Of a stretch of DNA of 44,775 nt, positions 12,027-22,850 are shown piece after piece; position 1 is the first letter of the stretch, and every line of letters begins with the position of its first letter. Made by a program: the position numbers and the translations under genes. The stretch spans positions 185,632,175 to 185,676,949 of the forward strand of contig JBOZIK010000001.1 in the NCBI GenBank assembly GCA_051453625.1. Reading direction: 5' to 3'. The notes beneath the pieces are model-generated. The model saw nothing but the letters and a program-made list of their open reading frames with translations. It was not told the DNA's origin and ran no database searches. The DNA comes from Welwitschia mirabilis (Eukaryota; Gnetophyta; Gnetopsida; Welwitschiales).

Positions 12027-15000
12027 TTTATAAGAGATCTTGTGGAGCTCTCTTTGGCTAGCTTGTTGTGATCTCTTTGGAGTTTTTTGGGGCCATTCAT
12101 CAAGGGCTTTTTGGGCTTATTTTTTAGCCCTTTTTTCCTCTCTTCTAACACTATTATTTTTTTCTTTTTATTTTTTATTTTTTAAAAGTATTTTTTAAAG
12201 GAAGATTCCCTTTTTTAAAGTAATGGGTAAAATACAACTTTCCTTTTTCAAGAGGCAACTTTCTTCGGATTTTTCTTTTTAAGGAAATCTAATTTTTTTA
12301 AAGAAAATACCAAAATTGTTTTTAAGGAAGAGGGGTTTGTTTCTTTTTATTTATTTTTTTAAACATGGGAATATATCTTTTTAAAAAAAAGGAGCATTTT
12401 TTAAAAAATGTACAATATTATTTAAAACAATGTTTTCTTTAAAATATTTTTTTAAAAACTTTTTTTAAAAGAAAAAATTATTTATTTACTTTTCTTTTTG
12501 GTTGTTGGAAAGTTTATAACCTACCTTGACTTATAATCCATGCCACACTCCTTTTCCTGCTTGACCATAAGACTAATGTTGAAGCTCATTCTCCCTTCTC
12601 CATGCTTATGCTACCAGTGCCCATTGCTTCTTACATTTTTTTTGCACTTATGCTTAGATGCTACCATGCCTTACATCCTATCCTATCACTTATTGCTACC
12701 TCCCTGTGTGCTTATCATGTCTACTCTATAACTAATGCTAGAGGAAATAACAAGATTTACTATTAAAGAATCCACTATAGATAGTGCCTTTCTTTGATTT
12801 TTATCAGGTAATATTGATGTCTATGTAGGCCACTGACATTTTTCTCCTACTGTCTATTGCTTGTACTATGCATTTTCTAGGTTACCACTATTTATCTTCT
12901 ACTACTTGCTACTGCTAGAGGTCCTCTACTCTACAATCTATGCTAGTATTTCTTCTTAGCCACTGTTGATACTTTTTCACTATTATACCATTACTAGGCC
13001 TTGTCACTCTATCGATTGATTGTTTCCTCTTTTGCTCTTTATTTTTTTCCTCCTAGTTACTAGTTCTCACTATTGTTAATCGTTATTGATCACCTAATCT
13101 ACATCCCTACATTTGTTATTATTAGTGCTATCAGTGCCTCTTTCTATCTTTTCCTTCTTCCACTGCATATTTTGAAAGCATTCTTTTCACTCTTTTTGAC
13201 TCTCAATTACCCTATCATACCATTGTGTTATGCTTAAGACTCTTATCTAGTGTGGTACCTACACCTGTTTAAACTACCACATATGCTTCCTACATTTCCT
13301 CTAGCATGTTTGTCTCTCAAACATTACAATCACTATTACAAAAGCTTAATCAACTCTTTTTAAATGCCAATAGACTGCTTAGAGTAATGGTTAAGAATTA
13401 CACTTATCAACTTATAGATCACAAGTTTAATTTTAAATCATGATAACAATTTTTTTAATCACAAATTTTTGCTAGCAATTTCTTTTGGGTGCATATGTGA
13501 AATTGCCCTATTTTACATTAGTAATTTTTCCATTTATACACACATTTAGTGTTGCTAAGCAATTGATTAGTTATCACCTAATTTTATGCACATGTATCTT
13601 ACCTAGTAACTATCTAGCTTTAAGCTTTATTTTGTGCACATGTAGAATTTTGTACATTTCTCTTTTTTGAGCATTTTCAGTAATTTTTTGAATTTTTTTT
13701 GGGTATTTTTCAAACTCATAAATGTAAAACTCATTTTTTTGTCATCAAACCAAATTAGAATGTTGAGTAAGATCCCTTGATTTGTTTTTTTTCCTTCACA
13801 ATTTTCTTTATTTTTTAAGCTCTTATTTTAACTCTTTTTAAGCTTCTTAAGATTTTTTTACTATTTGTTAGTTTTTATAAGCCAAAATCTCTCTTATCAA
13901 GTTAAGATGGGATGTAAAACAAGATCCCTTGACTTGATTTTTTAAAATTTTTTTCTCTTAGATCTATTTTTGTGATTTAGCTAGATCAAGTGAAGTTAGA
14001 TAATGAGCAAGATCTACTTAGCTTAACTACACTACTATGTAGTGATCTTTTGCTTTTGTTTCATACTCAATAAATATTAATTCTTCTCCATTTAAGTAAT
14101 AAAAAAGAAAATTGCCTTTTACCCCTTAAATACTTAATAGCCTTCACTAGTAGTAAGTTTTAATTAATGATGGACATGGGAATCCTTATGTATACATAAA
14201 TCTATATTAGGCTTTATGCTACCTTCTAAAGCTTATTGTGTAGTGTTAACTACCATAACTGTGAAGTTTTGGCCATCTAAAAAGCCATGTCTCTATTAAG
14301 TAGAAATGTCTCAAGCACTCTAAAGGCTAGATTTTTACATAGGCCTTGATAATTAAGGACATATTAAGTGAAGGCCAAAGGCATAGTGATAAGTTCTACT
14401 TGGATGTTATCACCAAGCAACACAAGTTTAATAAAATTTAAAATTTACTAAGTTTAAGGTATAAGTATGTTGCTAACATTACATGATACTCTTTTTTAAG
14501 GAGGATATATAGCTAAGATAATTAAAACTAATCCATGACTTGAAAGCCCTACTAACATGATTTACATTTTGTCCTTTCACTTTCTTTGAAGACAAGGGTA
14601 ACATCTTTAGAGAGGATGTTATCACTACCCAAATTTTGGAGTAGACTTTAAAATTAAATAATTTCAACATTTTTCATTACCTAATAATCAATTTAGACTC
14701 CCTACATTAAAATCTATATCATTCACATTAATAATTTTTTAACAAAGTATCTTTGTTTTTCTTTTCTATGCATGTAGATTCTTATTGGTTGGGGGAATTT
14801 CACAATTATTACGCTTTATGAGTTGAATATATCACTTAATTTTTAGCTTGATTTCATTTTATTGTAACTATATCTCTTTATTGTAACATTTTTGTTTTTT
14901 CCTTTCATTGCATTATGACCTGTATAGATCACATAATATTGTATATAAAAAAGGATTCCTTTTCTTGTGACTATACCATCTTTTGATCATCTTTTTTTAA

Positions 15001-15139
15001 TGTTTTTTTTAGATTTCATAAGATTTATTTATGTGATGGATAGATTTATTTTAGTTGTAGATGTGATAAAGATCTCTCCAATTCTCAACTTTATCTTATA
15101 GCTTGTCATCTTTCTTCTAGTACTTATCCTTTTTGCATC
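12027..15139 (+). other. copia-1 leader, about 3.1 kb, non-coding
   Basis: Unusually long stretch between primer site and gag. 12120-12480 is dominated by runs of T and A that could pair with each other. 12500-13340 is C/T-rich like 429-1190. A tRNA-like module lies at 13374-13440. 13445-15139 is AT-rich without motifs. No convincing ORF; part may be older insertions. Confidence 0.45.
13374..13440 (+). repeat. tRNA-like (SINE-like) module in copia-1 leader
   Basis: GCTTAGAGTAATGGTTAAG (13377-13395) resembles an A box, and ACAAGTTTAATTTTAAATC (13421-13439) resembles a B box with C-to-T changes, 25 bases apart. As at 1195-1255, the module ends a C/T-rich block. It could be a fossil SINE or a Pol III-like module carried by the element. 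Confidence 0.4.
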
Positions 15140-16190
15140 ATGGCATCATCTTCAAAGGGTAAGTTTTAGTAATTCTTAGAATCATTCATACCCATATTTA
15201 CCACTAGTACCATGGCCAACATCAAAGTTACTCTTCAAGATGATCAGTCATGGAAGGCTTAGTATGAGGATTTCATGTCAACCATGTAGATCTATGATTA
15301 TGAGAAGGATTTTTGGGTACATGATCATACACCTCTATAGTATTTAAATGAAAAATTTACTTAACAAGATATTGATGAAAAATTAATAGATATTATGCAA
15401 AAATCTATCACTTATCAACATAAACAATTAGTTGATTAAACTAAAATAAGTTGCACTAACTTTATGCCTTAAGGAATGTATTCTACTTCAAAAATAATCT
15501 AGAGCTTCTTAACCTCATATCTCACATAAATAATTTACATTATATGAAAGGAAAGATAAGATAATTAATTACAAAAATGTAAGAAATTAAGTTAACAGTA
15601 GTATAGATTTGTTTATCAAAATAAGTTTACATTCATTATGTCAATTTAATCTGGTGTTGTTTGAAATAATTCTCTTTACATAGGTATATTATATTATACA
15701 TGATAGTAAGCAACTAAATAATATTACTTTTAATATGCTTAGTAAGGATTTCATTTTCACTGAATCTTAATTTAACTTGATGAGATATTCTTCCTTTGAT
15801 GTTATAAGCAAAGTTTCTTATTTTCATATCCCTCCTTGTTAAAATAAATAGTCTATCAACATATCCCATTTAATAAGGAATTACATCATGATAAGAATAA
15901 GGCTTTACAAAAATACAAAAAGAAGAAGCCTAATAAGATTTATCAAAATAAGAAGCAAATGCAAAATACTACCATCCCTAAGAAGAACAAATATCATTCC
16001 TTGTAATGTAAAAGATAAAGTCATATTTAGACTTTTGTAGGATTCCTTTGGATAAGATAAGGTATACCTAAGGCTTGTGTAGTTAAAAAAAAAAATAATA
16101 TGATTCTTTTTATAATGCTAATATTTTTAAATGAAATGTAGTTTTTGACAATTCTAACTTTTTTGATATGAATAAGCACATACCTCATAA
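15140..16190 (+). pseudogene. copia-1 gag, decayed
   Basis: The frame opens with ATG at 15140, giving MASSSKGKF, a start typical of plant copia Gag. It continues through DDQSWKA, YEDFMSTM and YDYEKDFWVHD, with TAG replacing probable Gln or Trp codons. The second half is lysine- and asparagine-rich (around 15890-16010). A Cys-Lys-Arg/Ser-His stretch near 16003-16030 may be the remains of a zinc knuckle. Gag would form the virus-like particle. Protease and integrase follow in order. Confidence 0.6.
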
Positions 16191-16410
16191 TCAAATATGG
16201 ATTCCTAACATAGATGTAACTCATCACATAACTTATCATCATGATTACTTTGTTGACTTCATCTATGAATTGAGTTATGTCTATTTGATAGATATGACCC
16301 CAATCCATGTGAAAAGCTATGATTTGGTCACCTTTGACTTTACATCACTCTCTTCATGGACTGGTTTTTATGTTTGTATGTTTCTTCTTTAAGGTCAGAT
16401 ATCCTATCAC
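16191..16410 (+). pseudogene. copia-1 aspartic protease, decayed
   Basis: IWIPNIDVTHHITYHHDYF (16195-16251) matches the copia protease signature 'WILDSGASHHMTYxRxxF'. The tryptophan, the His-His-Ile-Thr segment and the spacing are kept, but the catalytic Asp-Ser-Gly is Asn-Ile-Asp. The frame stays open to about 16392. The enzyme would have cut the Gag-Pol polyprotein; the lost Asp makes it inactive. Confidence 0.65.
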
Positions 16411-16559
16411 TTTCCACTCTATTACTAAAAGACCACTCTATTTCCATGATAAAGAACTCAGTTAATATTTATGATGGTAATTAATAACTAATCATGAAAG
16501 ACTATATGGATCAAAATCTCATTCATATTCATAGTTGCATTAGAATGCGATAGATTATT

Positions 16560-17110
16560 TGCATAGTTTTCTAAAATGAGATCTATTCCTTGCTATTGTG
16601 GCATTCTCAATTGGGACATCCTACACCTCATACAATGAATAAAATACATGAGAATAACCACCAACTTCTTTCATCCATTTCATGGAATTTTCCTTAGTGT
16701 GAAGCTTATACTATGGATAAATCAATTAGACAATGATTTTCATCAAGTTAATGATATGTCGATTGAAAGCTTTTGCTTATTCATAGTAATCTATGTGGAC
16801 CTATGTTAGTTTCCACTCTCTATAAATTTCATTATTTTATCTCTTTTCTTAATGAATATTCCCAAATGACTTAGGTATTATTTATCAAATTTAGATTTCA
16901 AACTTTAATATTTCCAAAAATGTTAAAACTAAAGTGGAAAATCAAGATAATTATTATATTAAAATTTTCCACTCAAATAATGGTGGGGAGTACATATCTA
17001 CAAAGTTTAAGGATTTTCTTACTTCCAAAAGAATTCCAAATTCAAGACCAACCTTGATACATCTAGATAAAATGGCATTATTAAGTTATTTAATTACACT
17101 ATCATAGATA
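16560..17110 (+). pseudogene. copia-1 GAG-pre-integrase and integrase core, decayed
   Basis: LLWHSQLGHPTPHTMNK (16593-16643) is a clear GAG-pre-integrase zinc-binding block ('LWHxRLGHPSxxT'). NEYSQMT near 16855 matches the 'DDYSRxTW' block with Asp changed to Asn. FHSNNGGEYISTKFKDF (about 16963-17013) matches 'LRSDNGGEYxSxEFxxF', with the catalytic Asp now Asn. The Glu-bearing block that should follow is not recognisable. Two of the DDE positions are lost by G-to-A change. Confidence 0.8.
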
Positions 17111-17850
17111 TGGTGTATTTAATAATTATTTTCAATGGTTAAAAGACCTGCCTTTAGGATAAAGAAGTAAATACAGTAGTACATCTTAATAATCATATTG
17201 GTCAATACACTAAAAAGGGAGTATCTCTTGGTAAAAAGTGATATGAGTACAAGATGAACTTAAACCATTTTCATGTCTTTATCTATTATGTCTATGTTCT
17301 AAGTGAACATCATGATAATTTTAGAGCACATGCTCACATCAGCATTTTTGTAGAATATCTAATCAACCAAAAGAGTTATCAAGGATATCTCCTAAAGCAT
17401 CATTAGAGCCTTGCTTCTTATAATGTCATCTTTTTATAGACTTCAAATAATGAATCTTAGTTTGATCCTTTTAAAGCTTCATCATTCCTCTAACCCAATG
17501 ACCATATTGGATTCTCAATGTCCTATGGTTAAGTGGAGGAATGTGGTTACTAGTAACACTTTAGTTTCTTCTATTAGTATGTCTACTTTGCAACCTATAT
17601 GAATTGAGAAATTTTGTGCTTCTAGTGATTCTTATAGTAATTTAATAAGTTATTCAATTGAAAAATCTAATCCCACATAGAGATAACATCAATATATTTA
17701 GTTACAATATACTCTCAAAGATGTTTATGATGATGAGAAGGGTAAAACTAAAATCAAGTATGACTCATGTACAATTCATGATGATGATAATAACAAGCTT
17801 AACTTAACCTTTGATGGTAAACAAATTTCTTTAAAAGACATCATTTTATA
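17111..17850 (+). pseudogene. copia-1 integrase C-terminal and linker region
   Basis: KSYQGYL near 17370 resembles the 'QKGYRCY' block of the copia integrase C-terminal module ('FLGYSxxQKGYRCY'). Serine- and proline-rich linker sequence follows (17411-17600), as usual between integrase and RT. It is broken by stops and frameshifts. Confidence 0.45.
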
Positions 17851-18037
17851 TAATCAATGGATCCAAAATATAGAAGAAGAATAGTATGAACTTATAGAAA
17901 ATAGTACATGTAATTTGGTTGATAAGATCAAAGAACTTATACCACATGAAGTTATTACACTAGTACATAATCTAACCATATAACCAACAACTAATACTAA
18001 AATAAATATACTTAATTAAGAGAAGTTATAATACTTC
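17851..18037 (+). pseudogene. copia-1 reverse transcriptase start, truncated
   Basis: NQWIQNIEEE, a stop, then YELIENSTCNLV (17856-17925) matches the beginning of copia RT ('W...AMxxEyxALxxNxTWxLV'). Similarity fades after about 17940. The segment ends at 18037, where the left LTR of the - strand Ty3/gypsy complex begins. The rest of RT and RNase H is not found beyond 35932. Confidence 0.5.
18033..18037. repeat. probable target-site duplication of the Ty3/gypsy complex, left copy
   Basis: ACTTC directly before LTR A; ACTTA directly follows LTR C at 35932-35936. Four of five bases agree. Confidence 0.45.
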
Positions 18038-19042
18038 TATTCTAGTGCAGATTTGTATAAATGTTATGTCCTTGAAAAAATCCTAAAAATTACCAAAGTA
18101 TATATTACATAATGTAACACACTAATATAGATGTGAGTGGATTTGAATGTCATAATTTCATTAAAATGCACAGGCAAGAAGAAAGAGAATTTATTTTAAA
18201 TGTAATACTTATGTACTTTCTAAGTAGAACGAAATAACAATGCAAAGTAAATAATGCAAATGAACATACTATGTAAATAAGATGTAAGATCTATTCTAAT
18301 TGAAACATCTGTTCTATTACCAAATCAACCTATCACAGAGATCAATCCGATATAACCTATATCAATCAAGAAAAATCATCACTAAATCAAAAATAACCTA
18401 AGCTATCAATTGAATTAATAGAATATGAAAACAATGCAAAGATAATTTAGAAAATAAAATGCAATGCACTTAAGCTATTAATATCAACCTCAATAAAGGT
18501 TTTCCTCATAATCTATAGTATAGATGAAGCTGTCACAAAATCATAAGCAACATAAACCATATGGAATATGAACATAATAAAAGATATTAAAAAAAATAGA
18601 TTTTTGATTAATTAAAACCATCATCTATGTTACAAAGCAATAATATGTTAATGAAGGATACACATCCTCACATTAACAAAGATGCCTCTTTGCAACATAA
18701 AGGATGAATCTCCTACCATTTGATCTCATGTCATAAAATATTCTAGTATCAAATAAGATAAAGTCAGAGTTAAGGATAAAAAAGGTATTTATTACGAATA
18801 ATGATCCTAAAAACAATAAATACTAATTAGATGTGATAAACTCCTAATAGCCATGAAAGAAGGCACATAAAACATGGTAAAAGTTTGGAGAAATTTGGTA
18901 AAGCATTATATTTAGGTATTATCCTACTAGTCTTTTAGATGTCATAAGAGATAATGCCATATTATTCAGGATTCACATAAGCTACTAGATTTGTCCAGTA
19001 AGTATCCTAGTCAGCATTAGATTCTTCTATCATCTGTGTACT

Positions 19043-19069
19043 TGTCTAGACGATAATGTGGATGATGGA
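19043..19069. repeat. palindromic motif copy (LTR A)
   Basis: TGTCTAGACGATAATGTGGA and TGATGG. This copy keeps a CpG (AGACGA), suggesting an ancestral core near GTCGTCTAGACGAC. The same motif lies in LTR B (32194-32222) and LTR C (35671-35697). Confidence 0.7.
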
Positions 19070-19070
19070 C

Positions 19071-19078
19071 TTTATAAA
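19071..19078 (-). promoter_or_regulatory. candidate TATA box of LTR A
   Basis: TTTATAAA, reading TTTATAAAGTCC on the - strand, right upstream of the palindromic motif in transcription direction and about 210 bases into the LTR. LTR C has the same arrangement at 35700-35707; in LTR B it is mutated to TTTGTAAA. The core-promoter role is inferred. Confidence 0.4.
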
Positions 19079-19284
19079 GATATTTCCTATGCCAGATTAG
19101 CCTCTTTGATTATAGTATTATTACTTTAGATAAGAAGTATTGTAATTTATTTAAAATACTTGTGCATGTTTTCATGATATTTGCCTTATCTCTCTATTAT
19201 TGTAGAAACTCAACATAAACTTTTCTAACATTCTATAGACTACTCAAAATACCCTATCAAATACATATAATTTGTAGCATAACA

Positions 19285-19307
19285 TAGTCCCCACTTACCC
19301 TTGTTAG
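19285..19307 (-). promoter_or_regulatory. polypurine tract next to LTR A
   Basis: On the - strand the bases before the LTR read GGGTAAGTGGGGACTA, a purine-rich plus-strand primer site. The same position beside LTR B reads GGCTAAGTAGGAGGCTA. Confidence 0.6.
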
Positions 19308-19493
19308 TTCTTGATAAAACTAGGTAAATAATCATGATTGTGAGCTAAATTGACTAACAAGAAATTGACTTGGAATCTATAAAGTAAATTCAAAAATAAT
19401 CTGAGAAATCTCAGAATGTGAAATAGAAATATTCAAAACAAATAATTAAACATTTTATCTGTGTAGAGTAAGTGGTAGTACTATCATCCTAGT

Positions 19494-19522
19494 GATCATC
19501 TGGATGATGGAGGGAATGATAG
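19494..19522. repeat. palindromic motif copy (3' interior of A-B)
   Basis: ATCATCTGGATGATGGAGGG then AATGATAGG, followed by CTCAAAA. Its paralogue in the B-C element is at 32661-32690. Confidence 0.6.
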
Positions 19523-19816
19523 GCTCAAAAATCATTCTTGAAAACTAAAATCCTATGAAAATGTTTTTAGAAAGATAAACATTAAAACATAATAGCATTA
19601 ACAGCTCCCCACTTAAATGTATAGCATACCATGAAAAACAACCATGTATAATATTAGAATACATCATTATACAATGTCTCAATAATATCATTTGTAATAA
19701 TATCTTGTAAATAAAAGATCGATAATACTTAGAAAATAATGTTTTATAAAACCATAAGTTTAATACAATTCACAGTGGAAAGATACATAAAACACAATAA
19801 TAAATCACTTCCTTTA

Positions 19817-21030
19817 TCATATCAAACTAAATTCCTGATGGGTAGTAGGCTCAAGTATAGGTACAGAAGACAAAGGATGTTAAGGATCTACAATAAAATG
19901 ATAATCAAATATTGTCATAATGGAGCATGTAGTCTCATCTCCCTATACTCTAACTACCTTTGGGATGTTAATTGTTACACCATGCTTAATTCATAATATT
20001 TAATAATTCACATCAGTCAATTACTTCTTGGTGTGCTAAACTCTTCTCTTAACCATGTATATCCTCTGCTATAGCTTAGTAAAACCTTACACAACCTCTC
20101 TAAGGCCCTATGCAGTGTATACTAGGAGTACTTAAATATACTTGATGGTCATACCAATCACAAGTTCCTATACCAAAGGTCTCTCTACCTCTTCTAGAAT
20201 CTGAATGCCTATGTTTTGTAGGTAATAAGTTGACGTCTGTAGATGTGTAAATCTTTGCTCATCCATAGGCTCAATTATATCTAAGCATCTACATATAGAT
20301 GAGAAGATGCATGTATATCCCAGCATCTATAGATATCAATCCTTAATCATGGTCTTAAGTCTCCTCCAAATAAAAGTTGGTAAGTCCATCTGCTCCCTCT
20401 ACCTAAATATTATTGATATTTATAAAAGAGTCATCATGTCTTGACTATTATAAAACAATGTATTAATGTTATAGATCAGTCCTCTGTGAAGAATCTTATA
20501 GGTAAGTGATAAATGTATAACTAAAACTCCCCACCTATCACTAACAAAATCAGCTGGTATGTCTAATGCTATGCCATAAGCATGGTGCTTCTCTATATCA
20601 TGCTTCTCTATATCATCAGCTAAGTGAATGTCTATATTCCTAATATCACTTCAGTAACAGTAGTGATGTGGCTCAAGAGAAGAGATATCTTATGGTCACA
20701 GATGATAGCTATAATCATGTTGATTAGGCAATCATGAACATCAAATCACCTCTCAATGTGTATGGTGTCATAAAACTATCTAGCCTCTAAGCCATAATAA
20801 GCTTTATGTGCATTAAAAATCCACCTTGGTTAAAAATCTTTCAATATTTATCCAACCTCCAACTCTATTCAACTCATAAAATTACCAAACTGCCCCTCAT
20901 CTTAGATAAAGGCTACATGAATGGAATGGGATTGTGCTTGGTAAAATAGAGGGTGAATTGGCTCTCTACGCTTAATTTCAACTAGTACTGATGGGCTTAC
21001 CTCCTATTTTAATGCCTCAACATCTACCTT
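19817..21030 (-). pseudogene. extra ORF of the Ty3/gypsy family, copy A (unknown function)
   Basis: Reading leftwards, one frame is followed for about 400 codons with stops almost only as TAG/TAA in place of Gln or TGA in place of Arg. Landmarks in order are REPIHPLFYQAQSHSIHVAF, AHKAYYGLEAR, FYDTIHIER, HHAYGIALDIPADFV, WGVLVIHLS, DEQRFTHLQTSTYYLQNIG, GLREVV, GFTKL and NIPKVVRV. It ends at TGA 19817-19819. The B-C element holds the same protein at 33014-34215 with similar substitutions throughout, so the frame was real. The C-terminal third has heptad-like spacing and may be coiled coil. It lies between integrase and 3' LTR, the place of env-like or accessory ORFs of Athila/Tat elements. I do not recognise the family. 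Confidence 0.65.
20586..20615 (-). repeat. 15-bp tandem duplication inside extra ORF copy A
   Basis: TGCTTCTCTATATCA occurs twice in a row, adding five codons (the DIEKH unit repeated) without shifting frame. The B-C copy has one unit. Confidence 0.75.
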
Positions 21031-21494
21031 AGCCTATCTATCTCATTATGTTCATGGCCTAATTAGTCATAAACATAAAGTACATCATGTAAGATCAAGT
21101 GGAAATCACTAAAATGTGTTTTGTGAAAGCTCTAAATGATCTAATAAATCAATTTTTATGTATAAAAATCATGAAGATATGTTCTGTACCCCTTCAAGAG
21201 AATTAGTATATCTTATATTATTTAATTATATAAAGAGAAATTGTGAAACGCAAAAAAATCACAAAGTATAAAACTAATAAACTCCTCCGAAGGTCAAAAA
21301 TAAAAGCGTCCAAATCAAAAATCTAATCTAGTAAAAGTATAGAGCTCATTGTACTAATTAATTTACCTATAAGGATCACTACATTTTGATTTACAATTTT
21401 TAAAAAAATAAGCTTTAAAGATAAAAACCCAATTCCACCTTGTAAAATGCATAAATTTAGATATCTCATAAAATACATGACGAAAATCATATTC
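21031..21494 (-). repeat. upstream region of the extra ORF, duplicate unit 1
   Basis: Aligns with 22362-22850: GAAGATATGTTCTGTACCCC versus GAAAATATGTTCTTTCCCCT, then a shared block with AGTATGAAATGCACAAAAA-type sequence, ACTAATTAATTTACCT versus ACTAATCAATCTATCC and CATAAAATACA. No coding signal beyond the first residues of the extra ORF. It abuts the 867-N gap. Confidence 0.6.
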
Positions 21495-22361
21495 NNNNNN
21501 NNNNNNNNNNNNNNNNNNNNNNNNNNNNNNNNNNNNNNNNNNNNNNNNNNNNNNNNNNNNNNNNNNNNNNNNNNNNNNNNNNNNNNNNNNNNNNNNNNNN
21601 NNNNNNNNNNNNNNNNNNNNNNNNNNNNNNNNNNNNNNNNNNNNNNNNNNNNNNNNNNNNNNNNNNNNNNNNNNNNNNNNNNNNNNNNNNNNNNNNNNNN
21701 NNNNNNNNNNNNNNNNNNNNNNNNNNNNNNNNNNNNNNNNNNNNNNNNNNNNNNNNNNNNNNNNNNNNNNNNNNNNNNNNNNNNNNNNNNNNNNNNNNNN
21801 NNNNNNNNNNNNNNNNNNNNNNNNNNNNNNNNNNNNNNNNNNNNNNNNNNNNNNNNNNNNNNNNNNNNNNNNNNNNNNNNNNNNNNNNNNNNNNNNNNNN
21901 NNNNNNNNNNNNNNNNNNNNNNNNNNNNNNNNNNNNNNNNNNNNNNNNNNNNNNNNNNNNNNNNNNNNNNNNNNNNNNNNNNNNNNNNNNNNNNNNNNNN
22001 NNNNNNNNNNNNNNNNNNNNNNNNNNNNNNNNNNNNNNNNNNNNNNNNNNNNNNNNNNNNNNNNNNNNNNNNNNNNNNNNNNNNNNNNNNNNNNNNNNNN
22101 NNNNNNNNNNNNNNNNNNNNNNNNNNNNNNNNNNNNNNNNNNNNNNNNNNNNNNNNNNNNNNNNNNNNNNNNNNNNNNNNNNNNNNNNNNNNNNNNNNNN
22201 NNNNNNNNNNNNNNNNNNNNNNNNNNNNNNNNNNNNNNNNNNNNNNNNNNNNNNNNNNNNNNNNNNNNNNNNNNNNNNNNNNNNNNNNNNNNNNNNNNNN
22301 NNNNNNNNNNNNNNNNNNNNNNNNNNNNNNNNNNNNNNNNNNNNNNNNNNNNNNNNNNNNN
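21495..22361. other. assembly gap (867 N)
   Basis: Lies between two diverged copies of the sequence upstream of the extra ORF. If the duplication extends into the ORF, part of another ORF copy may be hidden here. Confidence 0.95.
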
Positions 22362-22850
22362 GTGGCTTTGACCTCAACCTCAGCTTATCTAACTCTACAT
22401 GTGTGGAGCCTACTCAATCAAAAAAATGCAATAAGTCATGTAAGATTTGATGATCATATCTAAAATATTTCATGTTGATGCTCAAATTGTCCCTAAAAAT
22501 TAATTAAAAATGTGAAAAAAATATGAAAATATGTTCTTTCCCCTCAAAAGTGTCAATACATCCTATGTTACCTAGTTGACTAAAAAAAAGTATGAAATGC
22601 ACAAAAAGTATGTTTTAGGTGGTCCTCACATAAGATAAAAAATAAAAGTGTTTAATGAAGAATCTAATTTACTAGAACTGTAGAACACATCATACTAATC
22701 AATCTATCCTAAAGGACCAATATGTTTTAACTTACAGTTTATAAGAAAATAAGTGTTAAATGTAAGAACCTAATTTTATGTCATAAAATGCACAATTTAT
22801 TAAAACTTTAAAATATATAGCAAAAATTAGATCTATAAGTTCCTAATCAA
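22362..22850 (-). repeat. upstream region of the extra ORF, duplicate unit 2
   Basis: Second copy of 21010-21494. Its first bases after the gap encode, leftwards, a stretch like the ORF N-terminal region (RVR, stop, AEVEVKA versus DR, stop, AKVDVEA in the other copy), so a second ORF beginning runs into the gap. Confidence 0.55.

Larger units (their letters stand above)
18038..19284 (-). repeat. LTR A (3' LTR of the A-B element), 1247 bp
   Basis: Starts TATTCTAGTGCAG on the + strand (TG changed to TA; LTR B starts TGTTATGGTG) and ends GTAGCATAACA. It aligns throughout with LTRs B and C, for example AACACACTAATATAGATG, AAAGGTTTTCCTCAT and GCAGTATAGG-type blocks. The polypurine tract of the interior follows on the right, so this is the 3' LTR of a - strand element. 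Confidence 0.85.

Noticed and set aside
16168-16392. Host gene from the open frame with HHITYHHDYF
   Set aside because: It is the copia-1 protease region, in order between gag and integrase.
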